From positions 5,952,001 to 6,016,000 of the forward strand of contig NZ_CP015098.1 in NCBI RefSeq assembly GCF_001611795.1: a stretch of 64,000 nucleotides of DNA, in the 5' to 3' direction. Position numbers and translations under genes: made by a program. Origin of the DNA: Streptomyces qaidamensis (GTDB taxonomy: Bacteria > Actinomycetota > Actinomycetes > Streptomycetales > Streptomycetaceae). The notes below the pieces were generated by a model. The model was not told the DNA's origin, searched no databases, and worked only from the letters and a program-made list of their open reading frames with translations. Shown one piece after another: positions 27,002 through 34,023 of the stretch (positions are counted from its first letter, which is position 1; the number at the start of each line of letters is the position of its first letter).

Positions 27002-27757
27002 ATGCAGAGCCCGATTTTCGCCTACAACGAGCAGCAGACCCAGGAGCGCTGGAGTCTGCAGAACAAGCAGATGCTGCGCGTCGCCCTGGAGGGCCACGAC
27101 GACATCCTGGCCCGCAAGGGCACCATGGTCGCCTACCAGGGCCTCGTCGAGTTCGACGCCGAGTACCAGAGCAACGAGCAGTCACGCGCGCGTGCGCACA
27201 CCGGTGAGGGACTCGACCTGATGCGCTGCCACGGGCAGGGCACGGTCTACCTCGCCAACCTCAAGCAGCACGTGCACGTCATGGAGGTGGACCAGGACGG
27301 CCTCACCGTCGACAGCAGCTACGTACTGGCGATGGACTCCTCCCTGCACCACGAGGTCATCGCCGTGGACAGCCTCTACGGCATCTCCGGCTCCGGGAAG
27401 TACCAGCTCAACATCTCGGGCCGGGGCAAGCTCGCCCTGATGACCTCCGGGATGCCGCTGCTGCTGCAGGTGACGCCCGACAAGTACGTCAACTGCGACG
27501 CCGACGCGATCGTCGCCTGGTCGACCAGCCTGCGCGTGCAGATGCAGGCCCAGACGCACTCCTCCGGGGTGTGGCGGCGCCGCGGCAGCACCGGTGAGGG
27601 CTGGGAGCTCAGCTTCATGGGCACCGGCTTCGCGCTCGTCCAGCCGAGCGAGCTGCTGCCGCCGCAGGGCGCCCAGATCGGCTCGGGCATCGCCGCGCAG
27701 TACGGCATGGGGCAGCAAGGGGCGCGCGGGCAGAACCAGGGCAACGTCTGGAGCTGA
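27002..27757 (+). CDS. AIM24 family protein
   Basis: 251 residues from ATG 27002. AIM24 signatures: MLRVALEGHDDILARKGTMV, LMRCHGQGTVYLANL, LALMTSGMPLLLQVTP and the C-terminal SFMGTGFALVQPSE, followed by a Gln/Gly-rich tail. Third member of the TerD-AIM24 operon; most similar in motif layout to the AIM24 part of the first gene. A strong hairpin (27894-27929) ends the operon. Confidence 0.9.
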   Translation: MQSPIFAYNEQQTQERWSLQNKQMLRVALEGHDDILARKGTMVAYQGLVEFDAEYQSNEQSRARAHTGEGLDLMRCHGQGTVYLANLKQHVHVMEVDQDGLTVDSSYVLAMDSSLHHEVIAVDSLYGISGSGKYQLNISGRGKLALMTSGMPLLLQVTPDKYVNCDADAIVAWSTSLRVQMQAQTHSSGVWRRRGSTGEGWELSFMGTGFALVQPSELLPPQGAQIGSGIAAQYGMGQQGARGQNQGNVWS

Positions 27758-27840
27758 GCGCTCCGCGGGTTCGGCCGATCGGGGGCTGTTCGTCCCGCCT
27801 CGGGCTGTGGGCCGCCCGTGGCTGGTCCGTCCGTGGCTGG

Positions 27841-27873
27841 TCGCGCTGTTCCCCGCGCCCCTGACGGGGGCGC
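27841..27873. repeat. Dispersed Streptomyces intergenic repeat, copy 1
   Basis: tcgcgctgttccccgcgccc followed by a GCGCCCC/GGGGGCGC hairpin. A near-identical element lies at 57425-57456. This motif recurs in many Streptomyces intergenic regions as I recall. Immediately upstream the 12-base ccgtggctggtc is repeated in tandem. Confidence 0.7.
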
Positions 27874-27893
27874 ACCCCACGGTCAGGACCACA

Positions 27894-27929
27894 TGTAAGG
27901 GGCGGCCACTTGTGCGGCCGCCCCTTACA
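27894..27929. terminator. Bidirectional terminator between AIM24 operon and Nudix gene
   Basis: A 14-base perfect stem (27894-27907 and 27916-27929) closes an eight-base loop between convergent genes. Confidence 0.85.
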
Positions 27930-27934
27930 CCTGC

Positions 27935-28462
27935 TCAGAGAGCGAGCCTTGCCCGCGTCGCCTCCAACAGCCGTAGGACCGACTCGTCCGCCACCTTCGG
28001 AACCTCGTCATACCCGAACCAGCGCACGTCCAGGGACTCGTCGCTGATCGCGTGCGCGGCGTCCGGCGGTGCCACGACCGCGTACTGGACGTCGAAGTGG
28101 CAGTGGCACGGCGGCGGGATCGGATGCCGGTCCAGCCGCACCGGCCCGCCGGGCAGCAGGGAGAGCCCCGAGACACCGGACTCCTCCGTCGCCTCCCGCA
28201 GGGCCGCGTCCGCCAGGGAGGCGTCGCCCGGCTCGCAGTGGCCGCCCATCTGCAGCCACATCTGCAGCTTCTTGTGCAGAGTCAGCAGCACCCGGCCGCC
28301 CTCGGGGTCGATCACCAGCGCGCTCGCCGTGATGTGCCCCGCGTGGCAGGCCTTCCACAAGCCGTCCGGGTGCTCCGCCAGATGGTCGAGATACGCCTGG
28401 CGGAGGTCCGTCTGGTCCTCGTACCCCTTCAGCACGAGGACCGCGTCGTCGTACAGACTCAC
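27935..28462 (-). CDS. Nudix hydrolase
   Basis: 175 residues from GTG 28462, which overlaps the TGA of the upstream metalloprotease-like gene (GTGA), so coupled translation. The Nudix box is GHCEPGDASL then ALREATEESGV (GX5EX7REXXEEXG pattern) near residues 85-107. Downstream HCHFDVQYAVVAP is typical of the ADP-ribose/8-oxo-type subfamily. It hydrolyses some nucleoside diphosphate linked to X; the substrate cannot be read from the sequence. Confidence 0.9.
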   Translation of the reverse strand: MSLYDDAVLVLKGYEDQTDLRQAYLDHLAEHPDGLWKACHAGHITASALVIDPEGGRVLLTLHKKLQMWLQMGGHCEPGDASLADAALREATEESGVSGLSLLPGGPVRLDRHPIPPPCHCHFDVQYAVVAPPDAAHAISDESLDVRWFGYDEVPKVADESVLRLLEATRARLAL

Positions 28463-29925
28463 CCGGCGTCGTCGCCCTTGTCCTTGCCCTGGCCCTCGCC
28501 CTCGTCCTTCTTCTTGAGGTCGGGCTTGTCCGCCGCCTCGCCGAGCATCTTGTCCAGCTCGGAGAAGTCGATCTGCTCGCGGTGCACGAAGCCGTCCGGG
28601 TCGTCCAGGTCGGTCGCCGTCGGCAGCATGTCCGGGTGGTGCCACAGGGCGTCCCGGCCGTCGACACCGCGCGCGTCCGTGAGCGAGGCCCACAGACGGG
28701 AGGCGTCCCGCAGGCGGCGCGGGCGCAGCTCCAGGCCGATCAGCGTGGCGAACGTCTGCTCGGCCGGACCGCCCGAGGCGCGGCGGCGGCGCAGCGTCTC
28801 GCGCAGGGCGTCGGCGGACGCCAGGCGGGGTTTCGCGGCGGCGTGGACCACCGCGTCCACCCAGCCCTCCACGAGCGCCAGAGCCGTCTCCAGACGGGCC
28901 AGGGCCGCCTTCTGCTCGGGCGTGTCCTCCGGCTGGAACATGCCCTGCTGGAGGGCCTCCTGCAACTGCTCCGGATTCTGCGGGTCGAACTGGCCGACCA
29001 CATCCTCCAGCTTGGCCGTGTCGACCTTGATCCCGCGCGCGTAGCCGTCGACCGCACCGAACAGATGCGAGCGCAGCCAGGGCACATGCGCGAACAGGCG
29101 CTGGTGGGCGGCCTCGCGCAGCGCGAGATACAGCCGCACCTCCTCCTGGGGGACGCTCAGGTCCTTGCCGAACGTCTCGATGTTCACCGGCAGCAGCGCG
29201 GCCTTTCCGGCCGGGCCGAGCGGCAGGCCGACGTCGGACGAGCCGACGACCTCACCGGCGAGCACACCGACGGCCTGGCCGATCTGTGTGCCGAACATGG
29301 CGCCGCCCATCGAGCGCATCATGCCGATCAGCGGGCCGGCCATGGCCTGCATCTCCTCCGGCAGGACGTCACCCATGGCGGTGCCGACGCGCTCGGCGAC
29401 CGGGTCGACGAGCTCCTTCCAGGCGGGCAGGGTGGCCTCGACCCACTCCGCGCGGCTCCAGGCCACCGCGGAGGCGGCGCCGGAGGGCAGGGACGTGGCG
29501 TCGTCCAGCCACAGGTCGGCCAGGCGGACGGCTTCCTCGACGCCCTTGCGGTCGGCGGGGCCGACACTGGCGTCCTTGGTGCCGTCCGGACTGCCCTGGG
29601 AGACCGTCTGGCGGGCGATCTGTTTGGCCATGTCCCAGTTCACCGGGCCGCCCTCGTAGGAGAGCATCTGGCCCAACTGCTGGAACGCGGCACCCAGGTC
29701 GGTGGGGTTCAGCGACCCGAACATGGCTGCGAACGGATTGTCCGCACCGGGGCCCCCGGGGCCACCAGGGCCTCCGCCGAAGCCTCCGGCTCCGGGCAGG
29801 CCGCCGAAACCGAACGGGTTGGCCGGTCCCTGACCACCACCGCTCTCCTGGTCCTTCTTCTTGCCCTCGTCGCCGTCGTCCGGCTCCTCCGGCGGAAGGC
29901 CGAATCCGAATGGGGTGTCACTCAC
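28459..29925 (-). CDS. Zincin-like hydrolase (DUF2342, coenzyme F420-biosynthesis-associated family)
   Basis: 488 residues from GTG 29925 with GAGGA upstream. The N-terminus is Gly/Pro-rich (about 1-60), then the actinobacterial DUF2342 domain with FAAMFGSLNPTDLGAAFQQL, LPVNIETFGKDL and HVPWLRSHLFGAVDGYARGI. Members have a zincin-like fold, but I see no HExxH; the corresponding region reads LVEGWVDAVVHAA, so the catalytic state is doubtful. The mycobacterial homologue (Rv3195 by memory) also lies next to the PDZ-Lon gene region. Cytosolic. Coupled to the downstream Nudix gene. Confidence 0.85.
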   Translation of the reverse strand: MSDTPFGFGLPPEEPDDGDEGKKKDQESGGGQGPANPFGFGGLPGAGGFGGGPGGPGGPGADNPFAAMFGSLNPTDLGAAFQQLGQMLSYEGGPVNWDMAKQIARQTVSQGSPDGTKDASVGPADRKGVEEAVRLADLWLDDATSLPSGAASAVAWSRAEWVEATLPAWKELVDPVAERVGTAMGDVLPEEMQAMAGPLIGMMRSMGGAMFGTQIGQAVGVLAGEVVGSSDVGLPLGPAGKAALLPVNIETFGKDLSVPQEEVRLYLALREAAHQRLFAHVPWLRSHLFGAVDGYARGIKVDTAKLEDVVGQFDPQNPEQLQEALQQGMFQPEDTPEQKAALARLETALALVEGWVDAVVHAAAKPRLASADALRETLRRRRASGGPAEQTFATLIGLELRPRRLRDASRLWASLTDARGVDGRDALWHHPDMLPTATDLDDPDGFVHREQIDFSELDKMLGEAADKPDLKKKDEGEGQGKDKGDDAG

Positions 29926-30117
29926 GGGATTCCTCGGCTGGTAGGGCCGCCGGTTCTTTCCGGCGGCACGGCTGCCCGACAACACCACCCAGCGTAGACA
30001 CCTGGGGCGGATCGGGCCTCGGTGCTTCGCCGACTGACGGCCTGCGGCAGGATGGATGCCACCTGGTACGCACGCGTCGGACGCGCTCGTACTGAAGACA
30101 ACCGCTGGAGACGCCCG

Positions 30118-31242
30118 GTGAGTTCCCCAGATCCGCAGGTTCGCGCAGCGCGAAACCAGTCAACCAGTTCCGCGAGCCCCGCGGCACGTGGACCCGTCGT
30201 CGCGGTCACCGGCGCCGCGTACGGCGTAGGAGCCCTGCTCACCGAGCAGCTCGCCGCGTCCGCCGAGGTCAAGCAGGTCGTGGCCATCGACGAGCGGCGC
30301 GGCGAGTGCGCCGCGGCCCAGTGGCACATCCTGGACGTACGGGATCCGGCCATCGCGGACAAACTGCGTGGCGCCGACGTGGTGGTGCACCTCGCACTGG
30401 ATCTCGATCTGGAAACCGACGCGGCCGCCCGAACGGCCTACAACGTGCGGGGGACGCAGACCGTCCTGACGGCCGCCGCGGCGGCCGGAGTGCACCGGGT
30501 GGTGCTCTGTACCTCGGCGATGGTCTACGGGGCGCTGCCCGACAACGAGCTGCCGCTGTCCGAGGACGCCGAGCTGCGCGCCACGGCCGAGGCGACCGGC
30601 GTCGGCGACCTCCTGGAGATCGAACGGCTGGCGAGGCGCGCGCCCCGCGCGCACCCGGGGCTCAACGTCACCGTGGTACGGCCCGCCGTGCTGGTGGGTG
30701 GAGGCACGGACACCGCGCTGACCAGGTACTTCGAGTCTCCCCGGCTCCTCGTCGTCGCCGGGTCGCGGCCCGCGTGGCAGTTCTGCCACGTCGAGGACCT
30801 GTGCAGCGCGCTGGAGTACGCCGTCCTGGAGAAGGTCGACGGGGAACTGACCGTCGGGTGCGACGGCTGGCTGGAGCAGGAGGAGGTCGAGGAGCTCAGC
30901 GGGATCCGGCGGATGGAACTGCCGTCGGCGGTCGCGCTGGGTGCGGCGGCGCGGCTGCACCGGATCGGGCTCACGCCGTCCCCGGCCGGGGACCTGGCGT
31001 ACACGATGTACCCCTGGGTGGTGAGCGGCAGCCGGCTGCACGACGCCGGGTGGCGGCCGCAGCACACCAACGAGGAGGTGCTGGCGGAACTCCTGGAGGA
31101 CGTCGCGGGCCGGCACACGGTCGCCGGGCGGCGACTGGGCCGCAAGGACGCGACGGCCGCGGGTGCCGCCGGCGCGACGGTGGCGCTGCTGGGTGCGGCC
31201 GCGGTGGTACGGCGGGCGCGCAAGGCCCGGCGGCGGATCTGA
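30118..31242 (+). CDS. Extended SDR family NAD(P)-dependent epimerase-like protein
   Basis: 374 residues from GTG 30118 with GGAG seven bases upstream. The Rossmann motif VAVTGAAYGVGALL is at about residue 30, then HLALDLDLE and CTSAMVYGALPD with Ser and Tyr of the catalytic set; the Lys of YXXXK is not conserved, so activity is uncertain. A C-terminal hydrophobic Ala-rich stretch precedes an Arg-rich end (VVRRARKARRRI), possibly a membrane anchor. Divergent from the DUF2342 gene. Substrate not predictable. Confidence 0.85.
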   Translation: MSSPDPQVRAARNQSTSSASPAARGPVVAVTGAAYGVGALLTEQLAASAEVKQVVAIDERRGECAAAQWHILDVRDPAIADKLRGADVVVHLALDLDLETDAAARTAYNVRGTQTVLTAAAAAGVHRVVLCTSAMVYGALPDNELPLSEDAELRATAEATGVGDLLEIERLARRAPRAHPGLNVTVVRPAVLVGGGTDTALTRYFESPRLLVVAGSRPAWQFCHVEDLCSALEYAVLEKVDGELTVGCDGWLEQEEVEELSGIRRMELPSAVALGAAARLHRIGLTPSPAGDLAYTMYPWVVSGSRLHDAGWRPQHTNEEVLAELLEDVAGRHTVAGRRLGRKDATAAGAAGATVALLGAAAVVRRARKARRRI

Positions 31243-31351
31243 GGCACCTGCGGCCGGAACCTGCCCCTGTAGGAGACTCCAAACTCGTACGCGCGCGGGC
31301 CGGTCGATGGCTCTATTCCCTGCCGTCGGTCGCGTGCGGCACGATGGGGGC

Positions 31352-31813
31352 ATGGCAACCACGAACGATCACCCGGGTGAGCAGGCCGCGCAGGACCCGA
31401 TCAAGCTGATCGGGATCCGGGACTCGGCCCTCTCCCTGGACGAGGTGTTCCGGGCCGTCGGGGACGACGCGGCCGGGGGCACCGCGCTCTTCGTGGGAAC
31501 CGTGCGGAACCACGACGGGGGTGCCGACGTCGAGGAGCTGGGGTATTCGTGCCACCCCAGTGCCGAGGCCGAGATGCGGCGGATCGCCGAGAAGGTCGCC
31601 GCCGAGTTCCCGGTGCGGGCCCTGGCGGCCGTGCACCGCGTGGGGGACCTCCGGGTCGGGGATCTGGCCGTGGTCGTGGCGGTCTCCTGCCCCCACCGTG
31701 GCGAGGCCTTCGAGGCCTGCCGGAAGCTGATCGACGACCTCAAACACGAAGTGCCCATTTGGAAGCACCAGAAGTTCTCCGACGGCACCGAGGAATGGGT
31801 CGGCGCCTGCTGA
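31352..31813 (+). CDS. moaE: Molybdopterin synthase catalytic subunit MoaE
   Basis: 153 residues, normal MoaE length. The hallmark motifs are GTALFVGTVRNHDGG (near 47), LGYSCHPSAEAEMRRI, VHRVGDLRVGDLAVVVAVS (His/Arg active-site region), and the C-terminal PIWKHQKFSDGTEEWVG with the conserved lysines. It transfers sulfur from MoaD thiocarboxylate to precursor Z to make molybdopterin. No moaD is adjacent. Start at ATG 31352. Confidence 0.95.
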   Translation: MATTNDHPGEQAAQDPIKLIGIRDSALSLDEVFRAVGDDAAGGTALFVGTVRNHDGGADVEELGYSCHPSAEAEMRRIAEKVAAEFPVRALAAVHRVGDLRVGDLAVVVAVSCPHRGEAFEACRKLIDDLKHEVPIWKHQKFSDGTEEWVGAC

Positions 31814-31928
31814 TCCGGGAAGTCGCCTTCCGGTTGCGTAACCGCACCCCCGGCGTGAGCGTTGTCACTGCGGATCGTTAATCTGCTGATCAGTCAGTTG
31901 CGGACGTTCAAAGGGGTTGGAGGTCGGC

Positions 31929-32093
31929 ATGGCGGCGCTCGCCTGGTTGCTGATTCCGCTTGTGGCTGCCATCGGCGCGGGGCTCTGGGGCAGTTGGGCC
32001 AACCGGACCCGCAAGGTCCGTAACGACGGCCCGGAGCTCACCGGCTACGCCCGCTTCCGCGAGGCCATGGAGAAGCCCCGGCCGGGCGCCTGA
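31929..32093 (+). CDS. 54-residue single-pass membrane protein
   Basis: ATG 31929 preceded by TTGGAGG gives a hydrophobic helix (about residues 3-22, ending GLWGSW) and a short basic cytoplasmic tail with WANRTRKVRND and YARFREAME. Too short for usual gene calls, but the ribosome site and helix-plus-tail organisation are convincing. A strong terminator follows at 32132. Function unknown. Confidence 0.7.
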   Translation: MAALAWLLIPLVAAIGAGLWGSWANRTRKVRNDGPELTGYARFREAMEKPRPGA

Positions 32094-32131
32094 CGGTCGA
32101 GAAGCAGCAGGTCACAGGCGTCTGTGAGCAC

Positions 32132-32156
32132 AGGGCCGCCCCGGACGGGCGGCCCT
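32132..32156. terminator. Terminator hairpin after the 54-residue gene
   Basis: AGGGCCGCCC and GGGCGGCCCT with loop CGGAC, between the small membrane protein and the PDZ-Lon gene. Confidence 0.8.
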
Positions 32157-32194
32157 GACGGTGCGCTGACAGGACCGTCCCGTACTGTCGAGTC

Positions 32195-33286
32195 ATGCCA
32201 CGCCGCACCGCGACGATGCTCGCCTCCACCCTGATGCTGATCGCGCTCCTGTGCGCGGGAGTGTTCATCCCCGTGCCCTACGCGGAGATGTCCCCGGGGC
32301 CGACGGTGAACACGCTGGGCGATCACGACGGTGAGCCGGTGCTGCAGATCGCGGGGAAGAAGACCTACGCGACCAGTGGCCATCTGAACATGACGACGGT
32401 CCGGGTCACGAGCGCCGACTACCGGATGAACCTGGTCGAAGCCGTCTACGGCTGGCTCGCACACGACAACAAGGTCGTGCCGCACGAGACGCTCTATCCG
32501 GACGGCAAGACCGAGGAGCAGTCCACCCAGGAGAACGCCGAGGAGTTCAGCCAGTCCCAGGAGAGCGCCAAGGTCGCCGCCCTGAAGCAGCTGGACGTTC
32601 CCGTGAAGTCCTGGGTGATCGTCTCGACCGTCGTCAAGGGCTCCCCGGCCCAGGGCAAGCTGCACGCGGGGGACGTGATCAAGGCCGTCGACGGTACGGC
32701 GGTGAAGGAGCCGAACGACGTCGCGAAGCTCGTCACCAAGCACAAGCCGGGCCAGGACGTCCGCTTCACGATCGTGCCGGCCAAGGAGCAGGCCGCCGCG
32801 GAGAAGGAGAAGCGGACGCCGACCAGGACGCAGGACATCAGCATGACCACCACGACGTCCGACGACACCGGTGAGAAGCGCGCCATCGTCGGGATCTCCG
32901 CGGGCACCGACCACACGTTCCCGTTCACCATCGACATCAAGCTCGCCGACGTCGGCGGGCCGAGCGCCGGGCTGATGTTCGCTCTCGGCATCTACGACAA
33001 GCTCACCCCGGGCAGCCTGACCGGCGGCAGATTCGTGGCGGGCACCGGCACGATCGACGACGCCGGCAAGGTCGGGCCCATCGGCGGCATCGAGATGAAG
33101 ACCGTGGGCGCCCGGGCCAAGGGGGCGCAGTACTTCCTGACGCCCGCCGACAACTGCGCGGCCGCCGCCAAGGACACCCCCGACGGCCTCACCCTCATCA
33201 AGGTGGGCACCATCAAGGACGCCCTCGGCGCTCTCAAGGACATCCGCAGCGGCGACACCGCGGATCTGCAGACGTGCGGTAAGTAG
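32195..33286 (+). CDS. YlbL-type membrane-anchored PDZ/Lon protease
   Basis: 363 residues. An N-terminal membrane helix (residues about 8-28) is followed by a PDZ domain (VVKGSPAQGKLHAGDVIKAV near 145-165) and a C-terminal Lon-type proteolytic domain. The catalytic Ser is in GGPSAGLMFALG and the Lys is in PIGGIEMKTVGA. This matches the YlbL family (PDZ plus Lon_C, no ATPase). The active site is expected outside the membrane. The mycobacterial orthologue lies beside the UPF0182 gene as here. Substrate not known from sequence. Confidence 0.93.
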   Translation: MPRRTATMLASTLMLIALLCAGVFIPVPYAEMSPGPTVNTLGDHDGEPVLQIAGKKTYATSGHLNMTTVRVTSADYRMNLVEAVYGWLAHDNKVVPHETLYPDGKTEEQSTQENAEEFSQSQESAKVAALKQLDVPVKSWVIVSTVVKGSPAQGKLHAGDVIKAVDGTAVKEPNDVAKLVTKHKPGQDVRFTIVPAKEQAAAEKEKRTPTRTQDISMTTTTSDDTGEKRAIVGISAGTDHTFPFTIDIKLADVGGPSAGLMFALGIYDKLTPGSLTGGRFVAGTGTIDDAGKVGPIGGIEMKTVGARAKGAQYFLTPADNCAAAAKDTPDGLTLIKVGTIKDALGALKDIRSGDTADLQTCGK

Positions 33287-33329
33287 ATCAGGGACCGGGC
33301 CCGGAGAACCGGGCCCACGGTCCGTCGGG

Positions 33330-33872
33330 CTACTCCTCGAACGTCGCCGCCAGCGCCTCCGCCAGCCCCGGGACCAGGTCGGAGCCGGTCAGGACCTCGG
33401 TGGGGGAGTCCTTCTCGCGCAGCCGCAGGGCCGACTCACGCGTGCCGTCGCGCAGGACCGCGACCGTCATGCGGACCTCCTGGCGGTCCGGGTGGTCCGC
33501 CACCCACTTCGTGAGCGCGGCCTCGCTCAGGCCTTCCGGAACCTGGGCCTCCGCGGACGGCGGCAGCATCAGGCGCTCCACCGCGAGGGCGCAGCCGACC
33601 ACCGCGTCGGGCCAGGCGATGGTGGCGAGGAACTCGTCGAGCGGCTTGCCCGTTGGAACTTCATCCTGCTCGATCGGGGTGAGGCCGGGGTTCTCCGACT
33701 CTTCGCCCAGACCGAGCCGGTCCGCGAGTGAGGGTTGTTCGGCCCGCAGCCGTGCGGTGTCGACGAGGGCGAAAAGGCGGGCCGGCTGATCCCAGCCGAG
33801 GCCGGAGACGTACTCGTCGATCTCGAGCACGGCCCGGGTGAGCGGGTTCGCAGCCATGGGAGTGTTGGACAT
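33330..33872 (-). CDS. PPA1309 family protein
   Basis: 180 residues from ATG 33872 (longer upstream frame is a shadow). The conserved actinobacterial PPA1309 signatures are present: NPLTRAVLEIDEYV, WDQPARLFALVDT, and WPDAVVGCALAVERLMLPP. The mid-section is acidic. Conserved across actinomycetes without known function; often paired with the PDZ-Lon and UPF0182 genes, as here. No membrane helix. Confidence 0.85.
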   Translation of the reverse strand: MSNTPMAANPLTRAVLEIDEYVSGLGWDQPARLFALVDTARLRAEQPSLADRLGLGEESENPGLTPIEQDEVPTGKPLDEFLATIAWPDAVVGCALAVERLMLPPSAEAQVPEGLSEAALTKWVADHPDRQEVRMTVAVLRDGTRESALRLREKDSPTEVLTGSDLVPGLAEALAATFEE

Positions 33873-34023
33873 GGTCACAATCCTCTCTCGTTCCCGGCCG
33901 GAATCGGGAACCGAGTAAACGGTGAGTAAGTTGCATAGGTGGGGGCCCACGATCACGGGGGCCACGCACGGTCCGTGAAGACGCGGGCCTGACGAATCAA
34001 CAGCGAACTTCGAGGTGCGCACC

